From the NCBI GenBank assembly GCA_023461435.1, contig JAEYLC010000047.1:1-47570 (forward strand): 47,570 nucleotides of DNA. The letters run 5' to 3'. The notes below the pieces were generated by a model. That model had not been told where the DNA came from. It searched no databases and saw only the letters and a program-made list of their open reading frames with translations. Positions 26,071 to 33,810 of this stretch are shown here, in pieces. How positions within the stretch are numbered: the stretch's first letter is position 1; every line of letters starts with the position of its first letter. The stretch comes from Bacillota bacterium (GTDB lineage Bacteria > Bacillota > Clostridia > Christensenellales > SZUA-584). The position numbers and the translations under genes are program-made.

Positions 26071-26853
26071 TTATTGCCCCTCTTCGGTCTCGTCGAACTC
26101 CAACTCTTCGCCGAATTCTTCAACGTCATCGTTCTCGGCCTGTGTCTCAGCCGTCGGATCCACCAGCTGTTCGCCCTGCTTGGCTTCAAGGCACGCATCC
26201 GAGATTTTGGAAGCGAGCAGTTTGACGGCACGGATGGCGTCGTCGTTGCCGGGGATCACATAATCGATCTCGTCCGGATCGCAGTTGGTATCGACGATAC
26301 CCACCAGCGGGATATTCAGAGTCTTGGCTTCGGCAATCGCAATGCGTTCCTTGCGCGGGTCCACGATGAAGATCACGCCGGGAAGCTCTTTCATGTCCCG
26401 AATGCCGCCGAGATTCTTCTGAAGCTTCTCATGTTCATGACGAAGCTTGATGACTTCCTTCTTGGGCAGCAGCGCGAACTCGCCGTTTGCTTCCATCTGC
26501 TCGATCTTCTCAAGCCTTTTCACGCGGCTGCGGATCGTTTTGAAGTTGGTCAGCATGCCGCCGAGCCATCTCTGGCTCACATAATACATGCCGCAGCGCT
26601 TGGCTTCCTGCTCAATAGACTCCTGTGCCTGTTTCTTTGTTCCCACAAAGAGTACGGTTTTTCCTTCCATCACGGCATCGCGTACAAAAAAATACGCATG
26701 CTCGACCATCTTCACTGTTTTCTGCAGATCGATGATGTAGATGCCGTTACGTTCTGTGAAGATGTACTTCTTCATCTTGGGGTTCCAGCGTCTTGTTTGG
26801 TGCCCGAAATGAACACCCGCTTCTAAAAGCTGCTTCATTGAAATGACTGACAT
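26071..26853 (-). CDS. rpsB: 30S ribosomal protein S2
   Basis: 260 residues from the ATG at 26853 preceded by GAGGAGG; an upstream in-frame start lacks family support. S2 motifs: MKQLLEAGVHFGHQTRRWNP (6-25), KKYIFTERNGIYIIDLQKT (28-46), QRWLGGMLTNFKTI (near 100) and VDPRKERIAIAEAKTLNIP (near 165-183). The C-terminal tail is strongly acidic (EFGEELEFDETEEGQ). The gene heads the rpsB-tsf operon behind a good promoter and a leader of about 95 bases. Confidence 0.96.
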   Translation of the reverse strand: MSVISMKQLLEAGVHFGHQTRRWNPKMKKYIFTERNGIYIIDLQKTVKMVEHAYFFVRDAVMEGKTVLFVGTKKQAQESIEQEAKRCGMYYVSQRWLGGMLTNFKTIRSRVKRLEKIEQMEANGEFALLPKKEVIKLRHEHEKLQKNLGGIRDMKELPGVIFIVDPRKERIAIAEAKTLNIPLVGIVDTNCDPDEIDYVIPGNDDAIRAVKLLASKISDACLEAKQGEQLVDPTAETQAENDDVEEFGEELEFDETEEGQ

Positions 26854-26955
26854 AGTTTCCTCCTCGTTTTTATCCTCCCATCGCGTCACCTTTTTGCAAA
26901 ACCCATTTTATGGGCACGAAAGCAAAAATCGGCGGTGGTGTGACATACATTTGAG

Positions 26956-26984
26956 ATTATAGCATAGGGGTTTTTAATAATCAA
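26956..26984 (-). promoter_or_regulatory. Promoter for rpsB-tsf with a structured leader
   Basis: Minus strand TTGATT (26979-26984), 17 bases, TATAAT (26956-26961), with the TG of an extended -10 (TGCTATAAT). The roughly 95-base leader contains a small hairpin CCCATAAAATGGG (26902-26914). S2 commonly controls its own operon through the leader, so this hairpin could be part of such a site. That is inference. Confidence 0.82.
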
Positions 26985-27009
26985 CAGGTTTGTTGCCGTC
27001 CAAAGATAC

Positions 27010-27038
27010 AAAAAAAGCTGCATGGAAGACCATGCAGC
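27010..27038 (-). terminator. Intrinsic terminator of the pit operon
   Basis: Minus strand: GCTGCATGG, loop TCTT, CCATGCAGC, then seven T. A perfect 9-bp stem with a tetraloop, 14 bases past the DUF47 gene stop. Confidence 0.92.
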
Positions 27039-27051
27039 ACACCATGCCCCG

Positions 27052-27669
27052 TCATGTTTTGGTGATGATAATGCCCTCTACACAGTCCGCCACGTCCTCA
27101 CAGTTATCGAGCGCGGCTTCCAGCTCCCTGTAAATCTCCTTAAGCTTAATCAGTTCGATCGGATCCTTCTCTTTTGCAAAAAGCTCCCTGATGGCTTCTT
27201 TATAACACTTGTCGCCCATCTCCTCGATGCGGTTGATCTCAATCACGTATTCGCTGAGCTTGTTGCTCTTCTTGTGATTTTTGATTTCTGACATCAGCTT
27301 CACGAGCATTTCGCAGGCGTTTGTCACATATTCGCTCATCTGCCGCATCGGCGGCGTCACACGCGTCACATTCATCATCCACAGTTTACTCGCCACCGAA
27401 TCAATGCTGTCCGTAATATCGTCGGTCTCCTTGACGATTCTGTAAATGTCATCTCGGTCGATCGGCGTAATAAAAGCCACGTTGAGCTCACAGCATATGG
27501 TATGCACATGCGTGTCGGCATCCTGCTCGATCTTCTTTATCTCCGTGATCTTGTCTTCCGTAATCTGCTCCTCTGCGAACAAAGCCTGAAGACGCTGAGC
27601 GCCATACAGCGCATATTCCGTTCCTTTGACAAAACTGTCAAAATAATTGATTTCCGATTTTTTCCCCAT
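27052..27669 (-). CDS. DUF47/PhoU-like Pit accessory protein
   Basis: 205 residues, all-helical, of the DUF47 (YkaA/PhoU-like) family that is regularly paired with Pit phosphate transporters and thought to regulate them. Recognisable stretches are YFDSFVKGTEYALYGAQRL near 9-27, the ETDDITDSIDSVASKLWMM region near 81-99, and RIEEMGDKCYKEAIRELF near 148-165. PhoU-type metal-binding ExxxD patterns are present. It lies 18 bases downstream of pit and is the last gene of that transcript. Confidence 0.88.
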   Translation of the reverse strand: MGKKSEINYFDSFVKGTEYALYGAQRLQALFAEEQITEDKITEIKKIEQDADTHVHTICCELNVAFITPIDRDDIYRIVKETDDITDSIDSVASKLWMMNVTRVTPPMRQMSEYVTNACEMLVKLMSEIKNHKKSNKLSEYVIEINRIEEMGDKCYKEAIRELFAKEKDPIELIKLKEIYRELEAALDNCEDVADCVEGIIITKT

Positions 27670-27687
27670 ATTCTGTCACCTTTTTCT

Positions 27688-28686
27688 CTAAAAAATACTG
27701 TGCAGCAGCAATGCCATCAAATACCCGATCAGTGCGCAGGCGGGGAATGTCAGCACCCACGCCAGAACCATTTCCTTCACAACGTTCCAATTGACATTGG
27801 ACAAGCGCCGCGCCGCCGCCGCACCCATTATCGCCGTTCCCTTGGTATTGGTAGTGCTCAGCGGTATGCCGAAAACCGTTGCGGCAAGCATGCAGGCGGA
27901 AGCCGCAACCTCTGAGGAGAACCCCTGATATTTATCGATCTTTACCATATCCATGCCCATCGTTTTGATGATCCTGTAACCGCCGACCGATGTGCCGATC
28001 GCCATCAGCACGGAACAGAAAATCATGATGTATATCGGAATGGAAAATGCCTGATCCATCGGTATCATGCCCCCGAGCATGAGCGCGAATGCAAAGACGC
28101 CGATAAATTTCTGCCCGTCCTGCGCTCCGTGGCTGAACGCCATGGCTGATGCGGATACGATCTGTCCGAAGGAAAAGAAGCGATTGGCTTTGTTTCTGTT
28201 CATTTTGCCGAACGTCTTCGCGACCCCGGCCGTCACCAGCCAGCCGGATATAAAGCCGAGAATCGACGATATGCCAAGCCCGAGCAGAACCTTTTGCCAC
28301 TCGGCCCAGCTCACGGAATCAAGCCCGCCGCCCGCAAGCGCTGCGCCTGTGAGCCCCGCAATCAGCGCATGGCTCTCGCTCGTGGGAATTCCAAAGCGCC
28401 AAGCGCCCACCGCCCATGAAACGATGGCAATCTGTGCGGCGGCCAGCGTGACCAACGCATCCGTTCCCGGTGTCAGCATTATAATATTCCCAATTGTTTT
28501 GGCAACCGCTGTCCCCATGAGCAACACGCCCAGCAAATTAAAAACAGCCGCCAACCCCACCGCCGCTTTGGGCGACAGCACCCTTGTCGAAACCACAGTC
28601 GTAATGGCGTTGGGCGCGTCGGTCCAGCCATTGACAAAAACCGAGGCACACACCAGAACAATCACAACAATCAACCCAATACTCAT
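27688..28686 (-). CDS. pit: Low-affinity inorganic phosphate transporter (Pit family)
   Basis: 332 residues, about ten membrane segments. It imports phosphate (as metal-phosphate) with protons or cations. The paired family signatures are visible: GWTDAPNAITTVVSTRVLSP near 20-39 and FSHGAQDGQKFIGVFAFAL near 188-206, with the conserved PTSESHALIAGLTGAAL near 100-116. A perfect 23-base dyad (28710-28732) lies just upstream of the start and could be an operator. The DUF47 partner follows directly. Confidence 0.92.
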   Translation of the reverse strand: MSIGLIVVIVLVCASVFVNGWTDAPNAITTVVSTRVLSPKAAVGLAAVFNLLGVLLMGTAVAKTIGNIIMLTPGTDALVTLAAAQIAIVSWAVGAWRFGIPTSESHALIAGLTGAALAGGGLDSVSWAEWQKVLLGLGISSILGFISGWLVTAGVAKTFGKMNRNKANRFFSFGQIVSASAMAFSHGAQDGQKFIGVFAFALMLGGMIPMDQAFSIPIYIMIFCSVLMAIGTSVGGYRIIKTMGMDMVKIDKYQGFSSEVAASACMLAATVFGIPLSTTNTKGTAIMGAAAARRLSNVNWNVVKEMVLAWVLTFPACALIGYLMALLLHSIF

Positions 28687-28709
28687 TCTAAACCTTTTCT
28701 ATCCATTTC

Positions 28710-28732
28710 ATTTTAGTGGGCCGCACTAAAAT
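28710..28732. promoter_or_regulatory. Perfect inverted repeat upstream of pit
   Basis: ATTTTAGTG-ggccg-CACTAAAAT: two perfect 9-base arms around a 5-base GC centre. It sits between the flippase-like gene (stop at 28755) and pit (start at 28686). AT-rich arms with a GC loop and no clear T run make it either a weak terminator of the upstream gene or an operator for pit. Confidence 0.5.
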
Positions 28733-28754
28733 AAATTATTTTTCTTATGCTTCT

Positions 28755-29807
28755 CTACTCTACGCCTTTATCAATATGCGGTTCTTTGCTCTTTTTCCGT
28801 ATGGAAAACACTTCGTCAAAAACCACCATCAAGCTGCCCGTGATCAATATCGTATAATACGTGAGAAAGCGCCAGATCAGCATGGCCACTGCGGTGCCGG
28901 CTCCAAAGAAGGGCCCGAAGAAAAGCATAAAGCCGCCTTCCGACGCGCCCGCCGCTCCCGGCAGAGGGAAAAATGAAACCGCCAGAAACAGAAACGCTTC
29001 CATAATGAAAATATCCAGCATATTATACTTTGTGTAGCCGAAAGACAAATAGATCAGATACGGAATCAAAAACACAAAAGCAAGATTGATGATGGAAATG
29101 AAGAACGACCCCAAGGCGCGCAGCTTATATCTTGAAATATAGGATGCGGCCGTATGATACTCGTCAATGACCTCGGCGAAGTGTTCGAGAGTCTTCTCCT
29201 TTTTTTTGACGATCCTGAGCTTTGCGAATCCGCGGATCAGCCAGTTGCCGATGGTGAGCACAAGTTTTTTATTGATGATGGTCAATATGATAAAGAACAC
29301 CGCCGCGAGGTTGATGACAAATCCGAGAGCAGCCAGCCAAAACGCCTCGCTGTTGTTAGCCAGATAATAACCGCCGCGCAGTATCATACCTGCAACATAA
29401 ATGGCACACAGCGACAGTTCATAGATGACAAACTTGATACCGACAATGCAGGTCGCGGTCCCGACCGGAACGTTGTCGCGGCGCATATAGATCACCTGCA
29501 TCGGCTGTCCTCCCGTTGAAGAAGGCGTCAGCGCACAGTAATAGAGCCCGATAACGCCGACTTTCACGCACCGGGGCAAAGGCATCCTTTTATACATATA
29601 AGCTGTGATATCATAAAGCAGGAGGCCGTCGGTAAACCAGTATAACAGCAGTGCGCCAATACATGCGAACAGCCACCAGATGTTAAAATTCTTAAGCGCA
29701 TCGCCGATTTCGTCAAGATCTGTGCCGAAAATAAGAATAAGAATAATAACAACGACAGTTAACCCCATGTATACCATGCTAAATAAACGTGATCTTTTTT
29801 TATTCAT
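28755..29807 (-). CDS. Flippase-like membrane protein (UPF0104/LPG synthase TM family)
   Basis: 350 residues with about eight membrane segments and no soluble catalytic domain. It matches the lysylphosphatidylglycerol synthase transmembrane / UPF0104 family: SSTGGQPMQVIYMRRDNVP near 107-125 and the C-terminal FPLPGAAGASEGGFMLFFGP near 284-303. MprF proteins use this domain to flip lipids, and stand-alone versions are often found beside glycosyltransferases. Here a GT4 gene lies 96 bases upstream, so export or flipping of a glycolipid is a reasonable inference. The tail is charged (IRKKSKEPHIDKGVE). Ribosome binding site GGAGG. Confidence 0.85.
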   Translation of the reverse strand: MNKKRSRLFSMVYMGLTVVVIILILIFGTDLDEIGDALKNFNIWWLFACIGALLLYWFTDGLLLYDITAYMYKRMPLPRCVKVGVIGLYYCALTPSSTGGQPMQVIYMRRDNVPVGTATCIVGIKFVIYELSLCAIYVAGMILRGGYYLANNSEAFWLAALGFVINLAAVFFIILTIINKKLVLTIGNWLIRGFAKLRIVKKKEKTLEHFAEVIDEYHTAASYISRYKLRALGSFFISIINLAFVFLIPYLIYLSFGYTKYNMLDIFIMEAFLFLAVSFFPLPGAAGASEGGFMLFFGPFFGAGTAVAMLIWRFLTYYTILITGSLMVVFDEVFSIRKKSKEPHIDKGVE

Positions 29808-29903
29808 CTGTCCTCCGCGATTTGTGTAGAATCATAGCAGATAAAAGCTCATAAATCAACACTTTTCCATTACCCGGCAGGAATAAAGGAGATGCAATTT
29901 CTG

Positions 29904-31085
29904 CTATTCGGCACGCTTCGCCAATCTGCTTTTCTTAATGTCGATAAGGTACAGATACCTCTCATAAGCATCCTCCACAGCATCCTGCCACGAACGGTAA
30001 ACGGTCTTCCGTGCCGTTTCACCCACAGCTTTGGCCTCTTGAGGCTTTTGGATAATACGGCGAACCGTTTCCGCGAGAGAATCCGCCGTGTTGTCGATTA
30101 AAAAACCGTTATTTTCGGTGATCCCCTGCGACGTGCTCGCGCCCTTCACAAAAACGGTCGGGCAACCGCAGGCCGCCGCTTCACGCGGCACCAGCGAAGA
30201 GGTGTCGTAGAGCGACGGGAACAGCATGGCGCTGCTGCGAAGGTATATCTTTGCGATCGTTTTTCTGTCGTGTATCCGTCCCGCAAACGTGACCGAGTCG
30301 GTGAGGTTCAAATCCGCCGCCATCTGCTCCATATCGGCGCGCTTTGCGCCGTCTCCCACAAACAGCATATGGAAACGCTGCCCCTCGGCTTTGAGCTTTC
30401 CGAGCGCTTCAATCACCATCTGCAGATTTTTCTGCCAGATGTGCTGCCCGATATACAGGAAAAGGGGCACATCAGGATCAAGCCCGAAACGTTCGTTGGC
30501 TTTTTGGAGTGCCTCAGGAGTCGGGTATTGGGGCTCAATATCACAGCCGTTCCCCATGATATGGACGTCGCCGCAGTATCCGTATTCGCGCAGTGTCTCT
30601 TCTGACGCCGCATTCACGATCCAGACCTCATCGGCGGACTCGTAAAAGCCCGCAATCTTTAAAAGTATGTTGTCCACAATTCTGTCAGATTTAATAGCCG
30701 CTTTAAAATCGTCCTTGAACTTGGAATGAAACGTGGCGACAAGCGGTATGTCGCGCTTGCGCGCGATGCTGCGCGCGGCAAGCCCTGAGCTGAACGGGCA
30801 ATGCGCATGGACGATGTCAAACGGTATCTTTTTGAGCGTCATCCAAAACGATGTGGAGATCTGGGGCACGCCCACACGGTATTCGGTGCGTGTGGGGACC
30901 TTGATCGAAGCAAACCGGTGCACGTCAAAGTCGTAATTATCCACGGCATCCGGATGTTTGGGCGTGACCACACAGCAGGTGCTCTTATCGTTATTCAGCC
31001 AGCGGGCATAGTTCAGCACCACATTCGCCACGCCATCTAATATCGGCGGGAATGAATCGTTAAACTGCCCGATTGTCAACTTCAT
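29904..31085 (-). CDS. GT4-family glycosyltransferase (GT-B fold)
   Basis: 393 residues. The N-terminal acceptor domain starts with the characteristic IGQFNDSFPPILDGVANVV (5-23), followed by DIVHAHCPFSSGLAARSIA near 89-107 and VATFHSKFKDD near 116. The C-terminal donor domain has LFLYIGQHIWQKNLQMVIEAL and the EX7E-like stretch PREAAACGCPTVFVKG. This is the diacylglycerol/mannosyl-type GT4 layout of membrane-associated glycolipid enzymes. The substrate is unknown. A strong promoter lies at 31142-31169. The next gene is a flippase-like protein, suggesting glycolipid synthesis and export. Confidence 0.86.
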   Translation of the reverse strand: MKLTIGQFNDSFPPILDGVANVVLNYARWLNNDKSTCCVVTPKHPDAVDNYDFDVHRFASIKVPTRTEYRVGVPQISTSFWMTLKKIPFDIVHAHCPFSSGLAARSIARKRDIPLVATFHSKFKDDFKAAIKSDRIVDNILLKIAGFYESADEVWIVNAASEETLREYGYCGDVHIMGNGCDIEPQYPTPEALQKANERFGLDPDVPLFLYIGQHIWQKNLQMVIEALGKLKAEGQRFHMLFVGDGAKRADMEQMAADLNLTDSVTFAGRIHDRKTIAKIYLRSSAMLFPSLYDTSSLVPREAAACGCPTVFVKGASTSQGITENNGFLIDNTADSLAETVRRIIQKPQEAKAVGETARKTVYRSWQDAVEDAYERYLYLIDIKKSRLAKRAE

Positions 31086-31141
31086 TGGAAAGCCTCCTAG
31101 AATTGCTGTGTTTTTATATAATCGTATAATGAGCCCACACC

Positions 31142-31169
31142 ATTATAGCAAACCCTGTAAATATTTCAA
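31142..31169 (-). promoter_or_regulatory. Promoter for the GT4 gene
   Basis: Minus strand TTGAAA (31164-31169), 16 bases, TATAAT (31142-31147) with an upstream TG (TGCTATAAT). Start predicted near 31135, giving a leader of about 50 bases. Confidence 0.78.
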
Positions 31170-31219
31170 TTGGAAGATTGTTAAGTTCACAGTTTGTACA
31201 ATGATCACCGCAAAATCCA

Positions 31220-31516
31220 TCAGCGCAGCTGCAGCCTTTCGTTCGCAATTTCCACGATGTCCGCGATGAAATCGCCGATCACCGGCAGATTGTTTAAAAA
31301 AGACTGCTGAAGCAGGTAAATGACGAGCGCGCCGAGCAGCGTGAACCCTACGGCAATGCCAAGCCCTCTCGCGAGTCCGCCGAGAAAGTTCACCCAGATC
31401 ATACGCTTGGTGTTGTTCAAATGGGTGAGGTAATCCGCAAGCTTGAGCTTTTCAAGCATCAGCGACAGCTCATTCAGGCGCTTGCCAATCCCGCACATGG
31501 TTCTTCTTCTGCGCAT
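31220..31516 (-). CDS. DUF5665-type small membrane protein
   Basis: 98 residues. The arrangement is an amphipathic N-terminal helix, LADYLTHLNNTKRMIWVNFL near 26-45, one membrane segment with a glycine-rich lead-in (GGLARGLGIAVGFTLLGALV near 46-65), then a short external tail ending PVIGDFIADIVEIANERL. This is the pattern of the DUF5665 family found in Clostridia; function is unknown. ATG at 31516 has AGAGGA upstream. It stands alone between the glycosyltransferase promoter and the divIVA terminator. Confidence 0.72.
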   Translation of the reverse strand: MRRRRTMCGIGKRLNELSLMLEKLKLADYLTHLNNTKRMIWVNFLGGLARGLGIAVGFTLLGALVIYLLQQSFLNNLPVIGDFIADIVEIANERLQLR

Positions 31517-31615
31517 CGTCGTCCTCTTTTAGTGTGTTGGTTCAAAAGCGGTTCTCCTCAAGGTTAGTGTGGTTGTATCTCGCAGAATCATACACATTCT
31601 GTCGGAGCTGGTAAA

Positions 31616-31646
31616 TAAAAAAACAGCTCATTGTTTAATGAACTGC
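31616..31646 (-). terminator. Intrinsic terminator of divIVA
   Basis: Minus strand: CAGTTCATT, loop AAAC, AATGAGCTG (one G-T pair), followed by a T-rich tail. It lies about 25 bases past the divIVA stop. Confidence 0.82.
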
Positions 31647-31669
31647 TTTTTTTAAATCTGAAACCAGAT

Positions 31670-32497
31670 TTATTCTATGATCTCTTCTATCAGCGATTTC
31701 AGCTCGTCCTTGTCCTTGGGCTCGAGTATCGCCACATCCTTCTCTGCCGGAGACCCGTCGCTTTCATAGAGCCAGGAGTAGTCGCCGTAAGGCTTTGCCT
31801 CGGGTTCGCTTTTGGCCTCGGACGAATAATCCTCATTCTCAATATCGCTGAGCTTCTTGTTGATCTCAAAAAGCTCCATGTAGTCGGCTTTCTCCTCACC
31901 GGCGCCCGGATCCTCCGCGCCCTGCGGCGGGGTGGCGGCGGCTTCTTCGGATACGCCCATTTCCTCGAGGCTGCGCGCAATATCTTTATCGATCTTTTCG
32001 AGCGCATCGGTGTTGATGCCGCCGAGCGGCGCAAAATCCTGCCCGAAATAGCTTCTGTATGTCTTCTCAAAATAAGCGGCCTGCGTATTGATCATGTTCG
32101 CAAAGCTCGCGGCAAACCCTTGCGCACAGCTTTTGAGCTCCTCAATCTGTGTCTTTGCTTGATCGAGTTCGCGCAGCGTCTGTTCGCTTTTCTGTCTGGC
32201 CGTGGCTTCCGCGCTGCTGATGATGATTTCAGCCTTGCGTTTGGCTTCGCTGATCATGTGCTCGGATGTTTTTTGCGCGCTGACCAGCGTATTCATAATG
32301 GTCTCTTCCGAATGCTTGACCTTGCCCACATTTTCTTTTGCCGCAGCAAGCTCGTCTTTCACGGCAGAAAGCTCGTTATGAAGCGCTTTAAACTCGTCGA
32401 TGATCTGATCCAAAAACTTATCGACTTCGTCTTCGTCATATCCTTTAAAAGACCTTTTAAACGTTTTCTCAAGTATATCTTTAACGGTTAAAGGCAC
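31670..32497 (-). CDS. divIVA: DivIVA-domain protein
   Basis: 275 residues. DivIVA proteins bind curved membrane at poles and division sites and recruit partners. The N-terminal lipid-binding motif is typical (PLTVKDILEKTFKRSFKGYD, 2-21, then DEDEVDKFLDQIIDEF). A long coiled coil runs from about 35 to 120 with repeated Lys/Glu/Ala heptads, and a low-complexity acidic tail (about 165-275) is rich in Glu, Pro and Asp. The start is GTG at 32497 behind AAAGGGG. It follows sepF as in many Firmicutes, but the usual ylmG and ylmH genes between them are missing; a hairpin occupies the gap. Confidence 0.92.
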   Translation of the reverse strand: MPLTVKDILEKTFKRSFKGYDEDEVDKFLDQIIDEFKALHNELSAVKDELAAAKENVGKVKHSEETIMNTLVSAQKTSEHMISEAKRKAEIIISSAEATARQKSEQTLRELDQAKTQIEELKSCAQGFAASFANMINTQAAYFEKTYRSYFGQDFAPLGGINTDALEKIDKDIARSLEEMGVSEEAAATPPQGAEDPGAGEEKADYMELFEINKKLSDIENEDYSSEAKSEPEAKPYGDYSWLYESDGSPAEKDVAILEPKDKDELKSLIEEIIE

Positions 32498-32561
32498 GGA
32501 ACTTACCCCTTTCCAAAGATTTTCATATGCTTAATGTAACCATTTCAATTCGGGCTATACA

Positions 32562-32594
32562 CGACATGCCACAAGGATCCCTTGCGGCATGTCG
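32562..32594. repeat. 15-bp-stem hairpin between sepF and divIVA
   Basis: Arms CGACATGCCACAAGG and CCTTGCGGCATGTCG flank a three-base centre; the only non-Watson-Crick pair is a G-T on the minus (sense) strand. There is no T run on either side, so it is not a standard terminator. Possible roles are an mRNA stabiliser or processing site between sepF and divIVA, or an attenuator. Confidence 0.7.
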
Positions 32595-32613
32595 CTAAAA
32601 GCTGCTATGAAAA

Positions 32614-33084
32614 TCAATCAAATCTTCTAAAACCTTCACGGCCGCCGCGGTCGTCCACGCTCTGTGTCACATCCACATTGGACGGAACCACCACAAAGAT
32701 GCTTCTCGCAACCTTTTTAATGTCTCCGTTCAGCGAATAGACCGCACCGCCAACAAAATCCAATATCCGCTGGCCCAGCTCCACCTCGAGATCATCAAGA
32801 TTCATAATCACGGGTTTTCTGGCCTTTAAATTATCGATAATGCATTCAGCTTCCTCATAGCTGCTCGGCTGAAAAACGAGCATGCGCATCTTGGCTGCTG
32901 AATTCGGAAGACCAACCACCTTGGGCTGCTGCTGCTGGCGCCTGCGCGGGGCCCGCTGCTCTTCCGGCTCTTCCACCTCTTCTTCGAAGAAGCCGTCGTC
33001 TTCGTCCATCATCTCATCGCCCTCGTATTCTTCCTCTTCAAGGCCAACCGCATCCAAAATACGGTTAAAAAAACCTCTCGCCAT
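32614..33084 (-). CDS. sepF: Cell division protein SepF
   Basis: 156 residues. SepF tethers and bundles FtsZ at the septum. It has a short N-terminal amphipathic membrane-targeting helix (MARGFFNRILDAVG), a very acidic linker (about 16-45) with a basic/Gln patch, and the conserved C-terminal core. The core includes MLVFQPSSYEEAECIIDNLK near 69-88, PVIMNLDDLE near 92, and RILDFVGGAVYSLNGDIKKV near 106-125. The ribosome binding site AGGGGG is about 10 bases from the ATG. It sits between yggS and divIVA, the dcw-distal division cluster. Confidence 0.93.
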   Translation of the reverse strand: MARGFFNRILDAVGLEEEEYEGDEMMDEDDGFFEEEVEEPEEQRAPRRRQQQQPKVVGLPNSAAKMRMLVFQPSSYEEAECIIDNLKARKPVIMNLDDLEVELGQRILDFVGGAVYSLNGDIKKVARSIFVVVPSNVDVTQSVDDRGGREGFRRFD

Positions 33085-33108
33085 GATATTGTAACCCCCT
33101 GTAAATTT

Positions 33109-33792
33109 TTAATTTGACCTCGCTCCAAATACGGCCGTCCCAATCCTGACCACATTAGAGCCTTCTTCAATCGCAGCTTCAAAATCATCCGACATACCCA
33201 TAGACAGGTATTCAAATCCGGCATATTCGCGCTTACAACGGTCGAAAAGGGTTCGCATTTTTTCGAAATACGGTCTGTTATCATCCGCTTTAAAGGCAGC
33301 CGGCGGAATCGCCATCAACCCTTTTAAACGGATCCTCCTCATTACAGACACGTCCTGCAAAAAACGCTCAAGCTCCTCTTCAAATATGCCCGACTTTGTC
33401 GGTTCTTTGCCGATATTGAGCTGCACAAGCGCAGAGAGTTCCGTGCCATTTTTTTCGCACTGTTTTTGAATCTCCTGCGCGAGGAAAAGCCTGTCCAGCG
33501 AGTGAAGCAAGCATACCCCGTCAAGGATATACTTCACCTTATTCGTCTGCAGCGGCCCGATGATATGCCAGTTCAGTGTATCCGGCAACACCTCACGTTT
33601 TTTCAGATACTCCTGTACATAGTTCTCGCCAAAATCCCGAATGCCGGCTTCTACAGCCTGTCCAACGGCATCGGCGCCCACCGTTTTGCTGACCGCTACG
33701 ATCGTAATATCGCTTCGGCTCCTCCCTGTTTTCTTAGCGCTGGCATCAACCCTTTCTTCAATTATTGCGAAATTCTTCGCGATATCAGTCAT
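33109..33792 (-). CDS. YggS-family PLP homeostasis protein
   Basis: 227 residues from the ATG at 33792, chosen because GGAG lies 6 bases upstream; a start 4 codons earlier (33804) lacks a site. It is a single-domain alanine-racemase-fold protein binding pyridoxal phosphate and helping control PLP and amino acid pools (YlmE in Bacillus). The PLP lysine sits in ITIVAVSKTVGAD near 33, with LNWHIIGPLQTNKVKY near 74-89, VQLNIGKEPTKSG near 122, and a phosphate-binding LSMGMSDDFEAAIEEGSNVV near 195-214. It precedes sepF by 24 bases, the conserved order. Confidence 0.93.
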   Translation of the reverse strand: MTDIAKNFAIIEERVDASAKKTGRSRSDITIVAVSKTVGADAVGQAVEAGIRDFGENYVQEYLKKREVLPDTLNWHIIGPLQTNKVKYILDGVCLLHSLDRLFLAQEIQKQCEKNGTELSALVQLNIGKEPTKSGIFEEELERFLQDVSVMRRIRLKGLMAIPPAAFKADDNRPYFEKMRTLFDRCKREYAGFEYLSMGMSDDFEAAIEEGSNVVRIGTAVFGARSN

Positions 33793-33810
33793 TGACGACT
33801 CCATTAATCA

